The notes beneath the pieces were generated by a model that saw only the letters and a program-made list of their open reading frames with translations, was not told where the DNA came from and ran no database searches. The translations under genes and the position numbers were made by a program. 64,000 nt of DNA, from the NCBI GenBank assembly GCA_963575745.1, contig CAUYUJ010019115.1, positions 499,541-563,540 on the forward strand, written 5' to 3'. This stretch comes from Prorocentrum cordatum (taxonomy: Eukaryota > Sar > Dinophyceae > Prorocentrales > Prorocentraceae). Of the stretch, positions 20,061 through 31,374 are shown one piece after another (position 1 is the first letter of the stretch; each line of letters starts with the position of its first letter).

Positions 20061-21080
20061 TTTTGATGCAAGTCATGCCGCATCTCCTCATGTGGAATCG
20101 AATCCTCGAGCGCCATCCGTTGCAGATCGTGCGTGAGTGCGCCGCTTAGACTCTTGTGGGCTGCTGAACATCCCTGCGGCCGCGCAGGCAAGAGAGGGCT
20201 CATGGCCAGGAAGTATGGTCGACGGTGCGAATGCGCCAGCATTGTGGTGCAACCAGGCACACGCCAGGCAAATGCGCACTTGCAGTGTCCTAGACGGGCC
20301 GACGGCAACCTGCATTAATGATCAGTGTCCAACGCGGAGTGCTATGTGGTGTAAGGCGCGTGGGTGTGGCTTAGTCGCGGCGTGCGTGTGCAATCGTTCC
20401 GATCGGCCGCGCGGCCAGCATGGCGTCGTGCTGCCGGCGCTGCTGATTTGGCCGACGGCCGCGCAATATTGCTGCAACAGGCGAGGCCCGTTGCGACCGC
20501 CACGTTCTCCTATGCTGTTCACAAAGGCGCGCCCGACGACTGGCGCTGGGGGCGCATGTGGGATTGGGCAGTCTAGAATGAGGGGAGCCAGGACAAGCCC
20601 CAGGAAGGCCTCTATGCCATGGTGTCGCTAACCTCGCCAGGCTCGAACGAGTTGTTTCAGGGCGCGCCGATGTGCAGAGGTTGAATTGCGGAATCATTGA
20701 CGTCGAAACCGCGTCGGCAGCGCTATTCTTTCACTGCCGCGCCTGTTCTCACGGATGGTCGGTCTGGTGGTGTGATCGCCATCCGCGATTGCACCGCCAA
20801 CGGGCCTGATGCAAGTATGAAGGGGCCCTCTGCGCCAGGAAGCTGCGTTGGATGCTCGAAACATGGTCCGCATGGGGGCGCGTGGTGCAGTGAGAGGGTG
20901 GCGAAGTTAGTGCCCTTGCGATCGACGAGGCCCCGTCGTCCTCGGAGCGGCCACGGACCGCCCTAACCGCCCCGTGATCGGGCTCAAAAGAAAACTGCCC
21001 CGCCCTTGAAGCCGCCGGAGGAGGGGGCCCGGCCGTGACTACTTCGGGGGCGACAGACTGGAGAAGCGGCTTCAGTCAAT
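20061..21080. other. Unrecognised sequence upstream of the R2-like relic
   Basis: Open frames on both strands are below 170 codons. One minus frame (20522-20322) reads like coding sequence (GPRLLQQYCAAVGQISSAG) but I cannot place it. It may belong to the 5' part of a retroelement. Confidence 0.35.
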
Positions 21081-21475
21081 ATCAGTGCTGGTAAATCGCT
21101 CGAGAAGTCTCCGCGCAGTCGGGGTGCGAGCTGAAACTTGTACCAACTGGCAATGGGAAAGAGGTGATTGCTATTTGATTACAGCGTGCTGCCCATCGGG
21201 TGCGTTTGGGCTCGCCGCCGATGCGACGCTGGCGTGGGTCGGTTCTTCTCCGAACGTTTGTCTTCAATGTCCCTTGCGTGCCTGGGGGCTGTGCAGTGTC
21301 CGACGGGTGCGCGCGTGGACTCGCTGCTGAAGGAGCAGGCGTTCAAGCTCATCCAAGTGGGGCTGGAGGTAGAAGCCAGGGCCAGGCGGCGAAGCCGGCT
21401 AAGCCCGTCGTCAATACCTCCGCCGCGAAGGCTCTCAAGGACGAGCAACTGATGGACTCGCCAAGCGACATCTAG
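21081..21475 (+). CDS. Possible exon(s), unrecognised
   Basis: Plus-strand frames at 21168-21452 and 21200-21475 have mixed, gene-like composition, for example VDSLLKEQAFKLIQVGLEV in the first and AKALKDEQLMDSPSDI before a TAG in the second. The switch between frames would need an intron or a frameshift. No family is recognised, and the opposite strand is also open (285 codons, 22036-21179, with an acidic DDDDDSDDSDDD run). I keep it only as a candidate. Confidence 0.2.
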
Positions 21476-21736
21476 CAGAAACGAGCGCCTCGCCGCACCG
21501 GGAGAGCCTCTTGGCATCGGGGGCCTCCCGCCAATCTCGCTTCCCTGCCTGGCCTGGACTCGCCGGGGGCCCTCCGCATTATTCAAGCGTGCCCGCGAGG
21601 CTTGCTCACGGGCTCGCGAGCGGAGGGCGAGTGAGTACGAGGGGAGAAAAGGAGGGGGGCGGTGCGGCGGAGGGCAGAAAGGACGGACGGGAGGAGCAGG
21701 AGGATCTGGAGGAGACGTGTCTGGATCGGCCTTCCA

Positions 21737-21767
<31 letters not shown>

Positions 21768-22835
21768 TCGTCGGGGCGTGGCGCGCGAGCGCGGGCGCGC
21801 CAGCAGGCCGCCCGCTTCGTCCGCCTTGGCGGCGGGTGGCGGCTGCATCCTCGGCGTGCTGCGGCTTCTGTCCCGCGCGGGCCTAGGAGGGGGGAGGCTT
21901 TCGGTTGCCTTCGAAGGTGGCCTGCTCCTCCATTCTTCTCCTCGTCCTCCCCCTCCTCCTCTTCCTCCTCGTCCTCCTCCTCCTCCTGCGACTTGTCCTC
22001 CTCCTCCTCCTCCTCCTCCTCCACCTCCTCCTCCACCTCCTCCTCCTCCTCCTCCTCCTCCTCCTCCTCCTCCTCCTCCCCCCGTTCTCCTCCTCCTCCT
22101 CCTCCTCTTTTTCCTTCTTTCCTTCCTTTCCCCCAACCGCTTGACGCGCGCCCACGGTTGGGCGGCGCGCCCCGGCCGGGCCGCCCGGCGCGGGCACTTA
22201 CATGTCCCGCAGGTGGGCCTCCTGGCGCCCAGCCCGCGGCAGCCCCTCTCCACGGTTAGGGGGCGTGGCCGGTGGCGCCCGACGCTGCCGCGGGGGGCCC
22301 CTGCCCGCCAGCCCCCCGGGGAGGGTGTCCCCCGGCGGCCCCCCCAGCGCCAAGCTGGACGAGTGCCACTCGGGGGGTCGCCTCCGGCAACCCCGCCTGG
22401 GGCGGGAGACTGCACGGTAGGCGCTTTCGCCAGAGCGGGATGGCGGGGGGCAACATTGGGCCGGGCCAACGACGGCGGCAAGCCCAGACACCCCCGAACC
22501 CGCCGCCAGACGCCCTCCTCCTCCTCCTCGTCCTCCTCCTCCTCCTCCTCTTCCTCCTCTTCCTCCTCCTCCTCCTCCTCCTCCTCCTCCTCGGGGGGTG
22601 GGGGCCTTCGGAGGAGGAGGGGGGAGGAGACTTCGAGGAGGGGGCCTTCGAGGCTGGATGGGGGGGGACAAAGATGAGGAGCAGCAGCGGCGGCAGTAGG
22701 ACGATGATCAGGAGGAGGGCGAGAGAGGAGCAATGAGGAGAGGATGGCGCCCTCCCCTTCCGTCGGTGAGGTGGAGGAAGGCACCTGCTCGCTCTAGGGG
22801 GCAACAAACGATATGCTAGCCAGCGTTGGCCCCTA
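21476..22835. repeat. GC-rich sequence with two (TCC)n tracts
   Basis: TCC runs lie at about 21945-22110 and 22516-22592. A short GTCGTC run lies at 21737-21770 and a GGA stretch at 22606-22650. The GC-rich part between them (22140-22480) is open in several frames on both strands and could hide an exon, but nothing is recognisable. Confidence 0.6.
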
Positions 22836-22849
22836 ACCAGTGCTTTCCT

Positions 22850-23270
22850 ACAGTCTATACTGTGTAATCCAGGTTGTGCAATCAATATTGTGCAATACAG
22901 GTGGTGCAATCCACGTGGTGCACGGCAATGCAACACAATGCAACGCATTGCGCCGCAACGCAACGCAATGCAACGCGAATCAATGCAAAACATCGCATTT
23001 GCAAATCAACTCGCCACAGCAATGCACAGCCATGCAATGCACTGCAGCTCAATGCAGAGCAGCGCAAAGAAGTGCAATGCAATGCACAACAATGCAACGC
23101 AATGTGCAGCAATGCCACGCAATGCAACACAATGGAAAACAATGCAATCCAACGCCGTGCAATGCAACACAATGCACATCCATGTAAAGCAGTGCGAAGC
23201 AACACAACTGAAACAATGCAAACTCATGTAATGCACGGCAGACCAACGCAAAATAGTGCAACATAGCGCA
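22850..23270. repeat. ~10 bp GCAAT-type tandem array
   Basis: Degenerate repeats of AATGCAACGC and AATGCAACAC follow a 5+5 pattern, so steps of about 10 bp dominate. The phase keeps long Asn/Gln/Cys/Met frames open on plus and Cys/Ala/Leu/His frames on minus. These are composition artefacts. Confidence 0.85.
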
Positions 23271-23465
23271 GGTCCAGACGGCGACGGGGCGGCGACGGCG
23301 ACCATCTAGCCGTCATACAGACGGGCAGGCCCAGAGCGACGGGGCGGCGACGGCGACCACATAGCCGCCAGACCGACGGGCAGGCCCAGAAGACGTGCGG
23401 CGACGAGGCGGCGACGGGGAGGCGAGGTGACGACATAGCCGCCATGCCGACGGGCAGGCCCAATT
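23271..23465. repeat. ~62 bp tandem repeat, three units
   Basis: Each unit holds GACGGGGCGGCGACGGCGAC, then TAGCCG, then GACGGGCAGGCCCA. Units end near 23334, 23390 and 23461. Confidence 0.85.
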
Positions 23466-23655
23466 CCTTAGAAAGAAAATGAGAACCCCTATGCGCAAGC
23501 ACTGTTTGAGTACTAAACATACACTTTTGGAGCGCTATAGAGCGTTCCTTTATCGAAAAACTTGCCCGTGCTGGCATCCGCGCTCGGGCATGACTTCGTC
23601 TGCAGGGGAGCTCTGGCACAGCTGGGGCCCGAGTCCCCGCCCCAGAACAGAAGAA

Positions 23656-23844
23656 TCAGGTGGATGATGGTGAGGACGAGGATTATGCTGATTACGAAGA
23701 TGCTGATGGTCATTATGATGATGATGATGCTGCTGCTGATGATGATGATGATGGTGATGATAATGAAGATAATGATGCTGCTGCTGATGATTATGATGAT
23801 GATGCTGCTGCTGCTGATGAGGATGCTAATGATGATGATGATGC

Positions 23845-23923
<79 letters not shown>

Positions 23924-24924
23924 GAAGATGATGGTGCTGATAACGATGATGAGGAATGAGAGGAGGAGGACGAGAAGGATGAGAAATCAGGAGGAGGAGG
24001 AGAATTCAGGAGGAGAACAAGGAGGAGGAGAAGGAGGAGGAGAAGGAGGAGGAGGAGGAGGAGGAGGACGAGGATGGGGGGGAGGAAGAGGAGAGGAGGA
24101 GGAGGAGGAGGAGGAGGAGGAGGAGGAGGAGGAGGGAGGAGGAGGAGGAGGAGAAAGAGGAGGAAGAGGAGGAAGAGAGGAGGAGGAGGAGGAGGAGGAG
24201 GAGGAGGAGGAGGAGGAGGAGGAAGAGGAGGGGAAGGAGGAACACTATGCGGAAGAGGAGGAGGAGGAGGAGGAATAGGAGAAGGAGGAGAAGGAAGATA
24301 ACGAGGATGATGATGGTGGTGGTGAGGAGGAGGATGACGATGATGATGATGAGGAGGACGAGGAAGAGGAGAATGGGGGAGGATGAGTAGGAGGAGGAGG
24401 ACGACGACGAGGACGGGGAGGAGGAGGAGGAGGAGGAGGAGGAGGAGGAGGAGGAGGAGAAGGAGAAGGAAGAGAACGAGGATGATGATGGTGGTGGTGG
24501 TGGTGAGGAGGAGGAGGAGGAGGAGGAGGAGAAGGAGGCGGAGGAGGAGAGGAAGAGGAGGAGGGAAGAGGACTAGGAGGAGGGAAGAGAACGACGAGGA
24601 GGAGGAGGTGGAGGAGGAAGAGAACGAGGAGGGATGGGGATGGGGGCGGAAGAGGAGGAGGAGGAAGACAAATCTGAGGAAGAACAGAAAGGAAAGACGG
24701 CGGGGAAACAGCGCTAAACGGACGAGGAGGATTAGAATGATGGTGGTTAGGGTAATGATGATGGTGATGCTGACGATAGTGATGATGATGCTGCTGACGA
24801 TGATGTGGACGATTCTGATGCTTATGTTGATGCTGATGACGATGATGCTGATAATGAGGGGGAGGAGGGGAAGAAGACAATTATGAGGAAGATGAGGAGG
24901 CGGATGATGATGAGGATGATGATT

Positions 24925-24963
<39 letters not shown>

Positions 24964-25012
24964 GTGATGGTGATGCTGATGATGATGATGCTGCTGATGA
25001 TGATGATCGATG
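23656..25012. repeat. (GAT)n / (GGA)n microsatellite complex
   Basis: GAT triplets run at 23660-23960, GGA/GAG triplets at 23960-24700, and GAT triplets again at 24730-25012. The second GAT run directly abuts the 3' end of the minus-strand LINE. The stretch 23466-23655 before it is unrecognised. Confidence 0.95.
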
Positions 25013-25129
25013 AGGGCAACGACAAGGGGATCTCCAGCGAACCCGACCCCTTAAGGGGAAGGGCTGCCCAGGGCCTAACCCTCCACGCCATCAGTCGAAG
25101 CCAAGGGGCCACCGCAGTCCACTGCGCTG

Positions 25130-26786
25130 GTTGAATCAGCAAGATGCACCACTCATCAAGCGGCACATCCGCTCTCGGGTGGCCGGGATGGATGCCTCTA
25201 CGGATTCTGCTAATGTTGCTCTCCAAGTGGGCCGATGAAGGCCCGCCTTTGCAGGCCTTTCCAAGGCCCTCGAGTCTCGCGCCTCCGCTGACGCTGCCAG
25301 AGCCCATACATAAAAACAACGTCACTCCATCAGGAGTGCTGTGACATGAATTTTGTGCCCCTGGGTCTCCTGCTCCAGGGCGCTGCCCACGGAATTGAAT
25401 CTGAGGCAGTCCGCAGCAGCTTCGGGCGGGTCGGAGCGAACGCGGATCAAGCGCCTGCGGAAAGCCCATTTGCCGCGAATCCATCTAAATTGGTGGCCCC
25501 TCACCTCTCCAGGCAAAGGGCGCAACTAATGGCCCTCCCAGACATCAGGAGGGGAGGGGAGGGGGAGGGGCCCCCCCAGGGGCGGGGGAGGGGATTTCAA
25601 CTCTCTGGCCAGCCACGCCCAGCACCTCGGCTGCGGCGCTGGCGGAGGCGGCACTGTCTCCAGCGGTGCTGGCGCTTGCGCCAGCGGTGCCGGCGGTGGC
25701 GTCGGCACTGGCGGCGCTGGGGGCGCCTGCCCTGCCCAGCCTCTGGCTGGGTCTGGCAGGTGCAAGCTGGGGCCAAAGCAAGCACAGAACAGAAACTTCC
25801 TAACACTGCTGGTCTCGAGGTCAAACTCGGACAGCTCATTCACCGATGGTCTGCAATGGGTCATTGCCGTCGCCTTCGCTGAGACATCAGCCTGACGGTC
25901 GCCTCCAGCTTTGTACCAGTCACTCGAACAACGCTCAAAGCTGTCAGTATTCAAATGGCCTTTCACTTTCGTTATAGCTACTGCCTGTCTATGGGGGAGG
26001 TGGCTCAGGGCAAATAGAACAGGTCCAGCATAGTAAGACCTTCTATCATAAACCACTTCCAAGGCCTTTTCATTAGCAGGTACAAGAATTTTGTAGTCAG
26101 TCCAGAGCTTTGAAACCGAGTGCGCGTGCTTACAACCAGCCAAGGCAACAACATGTTCAGCAACACGGCTTGTCTGAGGTAGCTTGGGGCCAACATTTCC
26201 AGGAAAGACAGCGAGGGCTTCCCATTCTCCTGAAGACAAACGCATGCCCTGCCAGCGTGGTGGTGGACTTTCTGACCTTCTTTATAGCACGAGCCATCGT
26301 GATGGCATACTTTGTCCCTGAAGCTTCCAAGGGGAGTCAAAACAAGATCAACGCAACTGGAAGAACTCGTCATGCCCGAAACCTGCTCGTGGTCTCGAGA
26401 GACGCCCAGGAACTGGCTGAAACCCGAGCGCGAGAGGATTCATCTTCCCTGCAGATAAACGAAGACACCTCATCCTCCAAGAACTCATCTCGAACCACTT
26501 GCGCCACAGAACAGCCAAATATTCGATGGTGGAGATCGCCCGGGGGGCACGGGCAATGGGGGCAGAGTGCGTCTTCAACCGCGCTGACCAACTGGGCCAG
26601 TCTCCACTTAGACCACAAGCTCTGCGCGATGAAAGCATTAATCAAGGCGCGTTCAGGCTGCGACAGCACGCTGCTTGGAGAGAGGAGCTGCCTGCGCGCT
26701 GTGACGTCCGAGACCTCGCCATAGGTGGCCTGACTACCTAACCGCCTCCGTAGACGACATCTGCCTCCGAGCTGCCCGAAGATCAC
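25130..26786 (-). pseudogene. Post-RT region: zinc-like motif, RNase H and C-terminus of the LINE
   Basis: CPHCPCPPGDLHHRIFGC (26564-26511) has the C-x2-C...H-x4-C spacing seen after RT in many LINEs. The RNase H-like domain begins with HDGSCYKEG (about 26298) in one frame. It continues in another (26245-25780) with SGEWEALAVF, ITKVKGHLNTDSF and GGDRQADVSAKA, matching the E, H and last D motifs of RNase H. A Pro-rich linker follows. Then a shifted frame gives FLCMGSGSVSGGARLEGLGK, ACKGG and RRGIHPGHP, a Cys-containing terminus. RNase H would degrade RNA in the RNA-DNA hybrid; frameshifts make this copy non-functional. Confidence 0.7.
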
Positions 26787-27109
26787 ATAGCACTTTAGCG
26801 GGGGAGGTCGTAGTGATAACTACTTCCTGACCCAGGTGCCCCAACCAAACATAAGGGTTGATGAACTTCCAAGACGCCCCCTGAAGAGCAGCGATCGCCC
26901 CGCCAAGCGGGCCTGTCACCTGGTTCCACGCAAGAAGAAAGACCGTGCTGACGCAAATGCCCGAGTGTCCAACCCCGCCGCCTCAGCCCCAGAGTGCCCA
27001 AACTGCTGGAGCCCGCTGATGTGCAGCCGGCAGCCACTGCATGTCTGGACTTCCCTTCCTTACTGTAGCTAACTTCTCCTGCGGCACTGGGGCATCCTGG
27101 CGCGACCCC

Positions 27110-27890
27110 TTAGCAGGTGGCCCCACTCTTGCAAGTGAGCTGGCCTCCAGCGGCGTCAACTCCTGGGTTGGCTGCCGATCGATCTTTAGCCGTGGCGTGC
27201 CCGCCCGTGGCGTTCGCCAAGTCCCTGCGGAGCGAGTCCGAGGAGGCTACAGCGGACTTCGAAATAGCAACTTCACACTTCAGCTCATGCTGGATGGCCT
27301 GTATGACCAGTGCCGAGTTTTCCACGGTTCTGTTTGCAAGACGCCTTGGACCAGAGTCCCGGTTCAGGATCGGCCAGTCATCTATGAAGAGCTGCAATTC
27401 AGTGCTGACTACCCTGCTGCGAAGACTAGCCACTGGCTCAAGTGAACACACCTGCAAAAGGAAGGCGGCGAAGGGGCAACCTGCCGATATCCCTTCTTGA
27501 GGGGGCAAGGACTCCAAGGCGTGCCCGTCTAGCTGAAAGAATCTCTTTGCACGATGCATGTTGCGCGCCACTGCCAGCGCCTGCAAGTTAAAACCTGTAG
27601 CCTCTGCTCTAGAGGTCAATGCGATCGTAATCGCTACTCGTGTCGTGCAGCACAATCGAAGTGTGCGTCCTCTGACTAATCGAACTGGCCCGTTCAGCGC
27701 GAAACTTCTGCGCGACAGCGAGTTCCAACAGAGGCACCTTTCTGATGGCATAGACTGCGAAATCGATGCGAGCGCTCCCGCGATCCGGCCATTGCATGTC
27801 GAAGCCTGCCGAACGCCCGATACAGCGACGCGGAAAGCTTAACCTGGCATGGATTTTGCTTCGGGGTAAGACAAGTCACCGCAGCCTGCA
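27110..27890 (-). pseudogene. Reverse transcriptase domain of the 25.0-30.7 kb LINE
   Basis: One frame (27797-27609) gives RIDFAVYAIRKVPLLELA, a motif A-like segment with its aspartate. After a frameshift, EATGFNLQALAVARNMHRAK and PPQEGISAGCPFAAFLLQV correspond to the region before and at motif B. LQLFIDDWPIL (27394-27362) is motif C with both aspartates. The split over two frames shows that it is not translatable as one protein. A short C run (plus-strand G run at 27984-27999) interrupts the upstream finger region. Confidence 0.75.
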
Positions 27891-28619
27891 AGACCGAGGG
27901 GACCTAGCCGCGTTGCTCAATGCACCTGCGGAGCCTAGCTTTCACGCTGAACTGCTGATCCGAGAACATCAGATAATGTCGAGGGGGGGGGGGGGGGGGC
28001 GTCAAATGTCTGGGAGGTTTTGGCGCTGAATGCCGAACGAACTTTTCCCAATTCTGGCGTGGCAAGAGGCGCAGCTTTCCTGTCCTTCGGCTCGACTTCC
28101 CAGTTTGCGTGCGTGGGGATCCCTTCCAGAGCTGCTCCAGCCTACCCGCCGCCGCTCTGAGGATGCGCGTGGGCTGCCCTGACCACTGGCCAGAGCGCTG
28201 CTGCGCCTCCCCAGGCGTCCAGACATCCTTGCACTTCGTCCACTTGTGCATCCAAGAGAGACGTGGACTTCCTTGACTGACTACCCACTCTTCCCAGGAC
28301 GTGAAGGTAACTTAGGGTGTCTTCGGATCTTTCAGCCTTCGAAGCGGGGTTCCAAGTCCTTCAGGAAGGCCTCGAGAAAGCGTTCTGTGACTTTCATGTC
28401 TAGGGTCTGCTGTCCTACGTCCTGGGGCATTGCTGCCGAGATCATCCTAGCTCTTTCAAAGAAACCAATCGTGGGCACCCATCTGGACTCCGATGGTGCA
28501 GGCTTCCAAGTTTCCCAGCGATGTCCGAAGTGCCTCTTCCTTGTTGTGACTGCTAGCAGCCGTCTGAGCCCACTCGCAATCTAACGCAGCGGCGCGCGAT
28601 GCGACTTCCAAGACAGCTT

Positions 28620-29655
28620 GCGGGTCTTACAGTGTATCCTAGGAGGAACGTAAACGAGCCTTGCTCGACGTGCCCTTTAGGGGCTGTCTTCAAGGGAGTA
28701 TCTGTCATCCTGCTGATCGTGTGCTCAAGTTCCATGGTAAGACTGCCGTGCGCAGCATGCATCGCAGCTTGGCGAGCCTCGCAACTGGCGCGATCAGGGG
28801 CGCTTCTCATTTCCTGCACTACACCGCGCACCTCCATGCTTCGAGACCTGGTCTTCTGGAACTTTCCAGGGTCAGTTCTCCAGATGGGCCAGAGGGCTTA
28901 ACGCGAGGAAGGCGCTGGCACGTGCGCAACGCTGGGATCGCGTGCTGCTCGCCCGACCCTGCGTGCAGAGGCGCGGGGCAGCGCGGGGAGATGGGGCGCG
29001 TCGAGTCGACAGACGAAGTGGTGACAATGCCAGCAAGCTCATGCAAGAGCACAAAGAAATCAATGACAGTCTTCGACTTGGCCTTCATGCAGGTCGGCTC
29101 CGAATGTATTGCAGCGTCCAGATCAGCTCCGAGCAAGGACTCAGGTGCATTCAGCCTGCGAACTTTCATGTTCCAATCACCTGCAAGGAGCGCCGGTAGT
29201 GGAAGATGCTCTCGGAGCTTAGCAATGTAGCAATATCTTTCGGTAGCGCTAAGTTCGTATTGTTCAAGCCTTCTTTCGTCTGCATGTAGAACGGCGCCGG
29301 ACTAAGCTTGGGCAGCATGGGGATTTCAACCTTGCGAGCGCACGTTCTATGCGGCAAAGGAAATTCGATGATTACATTGCTTGCGCCGGTGTTGAGACCT
29401 GTTCGAATCAAACTTGCAGCGCCACCAGAAGGCACTCCATATTCATGATCGTCAGCCTTCGTAAAGAAGCCGATGCAACCGCGATCATAACACAACTCCA
29501 TGGCAGACTGGATGGCTTCAGCATTCTTCAGTAGCGCTTCCTGCAGGAGCAAAATGGAGGCCTCAGGGAATTGAAAACGACCAGACTCATGGTCATAGTT
29601 CGTCCTGAACGTAGCCGACGAATTCGCGTTGAGGGTTGTTATTTTCAGGGCCCAC
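28620..29655 (-). pseudogene. EEP-type endonuclease domain of the 25.0-30.7 kb LINE
   Basis: The domain starts with ITTLNANSSATF (29640) and runs through SILLLQEALLKNAEAI, the usual 'lQE' glutamate motif, to SGGAASLIR. After a frameshift near 29190 it resumes with LPLPALLAGDWNMKVRRLN, where GDWN matches the catalytic GDxN motif. KSKTVIDFFVLLHELAG follows, corresponding to the 'S.IDFF' strand. The last His-containing motif is not clean: STRPISPRCP lies where SPH or SDH would be expected. In such elements EEP makes the first-strand nick for target-primed reverse transcription. The frameshift and the missing His make it inactive. Confidence 0.75.
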
Positions 29656-29679
29656 CCTTGGTCCGAAGTTTGTCAAGTC

Positions 29680-30718
29680 TCAGCTTCCGACTCTGCCCCC
29701 GAGACAGCGCCCCGCACCCTCCCCTGGCAGCTGGGCGGGCAACTCGGTGGCTGTGGCTCGGGGGCCGGCCCTTCCCTTCCGTGACTCTGCCTGGGCATCT
29801 GCTGACGATGCCGAACCTGAACCCGATCCATGCGGAACGCTGCTTGTGGGCGCAGTTGCCGAACGTGCTGGCTGCGCTCCCTTCAATCCTGCAATCCAAT
29901 GCGAGACCCCCCCCGGCTCCCGATTCTTGGGCTGATTCGTCATGCGAGCAAGCTGGGCGTTCAAGCTATCCAGCTGGGTTTTTGAATCCTTGGACTGAAC
30001 CGAAGCGGCTTCATATTTGGTGACCATTTCAGCTGCTTGAGTTTCCAAATCTGCAAGCGTCTCCATCGCTGGCATCACGAGGTTCTTCCGATGCTGGGTC
30101 TGGGTCGAGAGACTCAGAGCTTTCGGTTCGGGGGGCCGGTTCTGGAAAACTTTCGCTTTGGCCAGCTTCGCTGCTTCATGGGCTTCTGCAAGGCGAGTGT
30201 CGCTCTGATCCACTCCCCACCACTTATAGAACTTGACCAGGTGTTTTGCCATCCGCAACTCATGAGACGACGGGTCAACTTGATGCGGAGGAGCAAGTGG
30301 AAGCGAGTCGCGCCTCCAAGGACGCTTACTTCCACCACCGACTGCTCCTTCCGAACCTGTAGCTCCTTCTGCAACTCCTCCTTCTTGTCCTTTGCCTTTG
30401 CCCTTCCTCATCGGGTCACCCCGCCCGCGCCAGCCGCTCTCGTCCACATCTGGCTGCTTGGTGCCAAAGAAGGCGCGGAACGGCTTGCGGCGGCTGGCCC
30501 AGGTCCAACCTGGGCAGGCGGAGGTGGGGCCTGGCTCGGCGCTTCCACGAGGACATGGGGCGAGGAGACAGGGGGCGCGAGGGCGCGCCGAGGGAAAGAC
30601 TGACCTGACCTGCTGGGCAGACGGAAGGCCGCGCGCAATGCCTGGTGACGGGGCGGTTCGCCTCGAACTTGCCCCTTTGCTGCAAGCAATCACGAAACCG
30701 CAGGGCGATGGTTTCGTA
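29680..30718 (-). pseudogene. ORF1-like region of the 25.0-30.7 kb LINE
   Basis: Right after the leader, one minus frame reads KYETIALRFRDCLQQRGKF and continues to about 30550. A second frame then carries DPMRKGKGKGQEGG, a segment RMAKHLVKFYKWWGVDQSD, and a probable coiled coil around 30050-29940 (MPAMETLADLETQAAEM and SKTQLDSLNAQLARM). It ends at a stop at 29680. Basic, Gly/Lys-rich and coiled-coil parts fit the nucleic-acid-binding ORF1 protein of LINEs. No RRM or zinc knuckle is visible. The frame change near 30.55 kb shows decay. Confidence 0.55.
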
Positions 30719-30739
30719 CTTGAGCCAAAATGGCCACGG
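30719..30739 (-). other. Relic dinoflagellate spliced leader at the LINE 5' end
   Basis: The 21 bases on the minus strand equal the DinoSL except for one change (A5 to G); GCCATTTTGGCTCAAG is intact. It sits exactly where the element meets the (GGA)n run that begins at 30740. With uniform base composition, about 2 in a million windows of this size would contain such a match by chance (64 allowed 21-mers, 128000 positions, 4^21 possibilities). Confidence 0.9.
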
Positions 30740-30842
30740 AGAAGGAGGAGGACGAGGAAGAGGAGGAGGAGAAGGCAGAGGAGGAGCAGGAGGAAAAGCT
30801 GGAGAAGGAAGTGGAAAAAAGGAGGGGGGGGAGGAGGACAAG
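30740..30842. repeat. (GGA)n microsatellite abutting a spliced-leader relic
   Basis: GGAG, GAGGAC and GAAGAG triplets start at the base after the leader relic. The following 30843-31066 holds no recognised gene. Confidence 0.9.
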
Positions 30843-31066
30843 CTAGGTGCGCTCGCGTCATATCTGACATCCTACCCCTCCCTCCCATCCCTTACCATGG
30901 CGTAGATCCCCTCTCGACTCGCACAGTCGGATGTCGAGCAAGGCAGTGATCCCGAAAGGGTACGCGATGCACTGTAGAGCACGGCATGGCATGGCGTAGA
31001 AGAGCACCGCAAAGCGTAGTATCAACCTAGCATTGCATTGCATGCCGTGGCATGGCACGGGACATG

Positions 31067-31260
31067 ACGCCAGCGCTGCAGCGGGAGCGCGAGTCGGAAC
31101 GAGCGGAAGCGCGGAAATGAAGCCAGCGCTGCAGAGGGAGCACGATTCGGAACGAACGGAAGCACGGAAATGAGGCCAGCGCTGCAGCGGGAGCACGATT
31201 CCGAACGAGCGGGGCCCGAAAATGAGGCCGGCGCCTCAGCGAGAGCAGCATTTTGGAAAA
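31067..31260. repeat. ~53 bp tandem repeat, 3.5 units
   Basis: The unit contains CCAGCGCTGCAGCGGGAGCA, then CGATTCGGAACGAGCGGAAG. On the minus strand the edge unit reads CCAAAATGCTGCTCTCGCTG then AGGCGCCGG. This resembles the TTTTCAAAATGTGGCTCTCG...GCGCCGCGC unit of the dispersed compound repeat, so the two families may be related. Confidence 0.75.
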
Positions 31261-31374
31261 ATGCAAGCGACAACCCAACTCCGGGGAATCCTGTGTGTAA
31301 AAAACAATACGCGGGGGGGGGGCTAATACTTTCAAGCCGTCGTCAGGGGAAGAGGGAGAGTAGTATTCATATGG

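Larger units (their letters stand above)
25013..30739 (-). mobile_element. Near full-length LINE with DinoSL relic, EEP, RT and RNase H (decayed)
   Basis: On the minus strand this 5.7 kb element has, in order: a spliced-leader relic (30739-30719), an ORF1-like region, an EEP endonuclease with a GDWN motif (29181-29170), an RT with FIDDW (27388-27374), a CPHC...H...C zinc-like motif (26564-26511), an RNase H-like domain (about 26300-25850) and a terminal Cys-containing segment (about 25330-25150). This is the domain order of LINE elements of the type that carry RNase H. Several frame changes show it is dead. It is flanked by a GGA microsatellite at its 5' end and a GAT microsatellite at its 3' end. 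Confidence 0.85.

Noticed and set aside
20960-20985. CCCCGTGATCGGGCTCAAAAG as a spliced-leader relic
   Set aside because: Too many mismatches and gaps, and no coding relic or element start follows on that strand.
22874-23266. Asn/Gln/Cys-rich small protein
   Set aside because: It results from the ~10 bp AATGCAACGC repeat.
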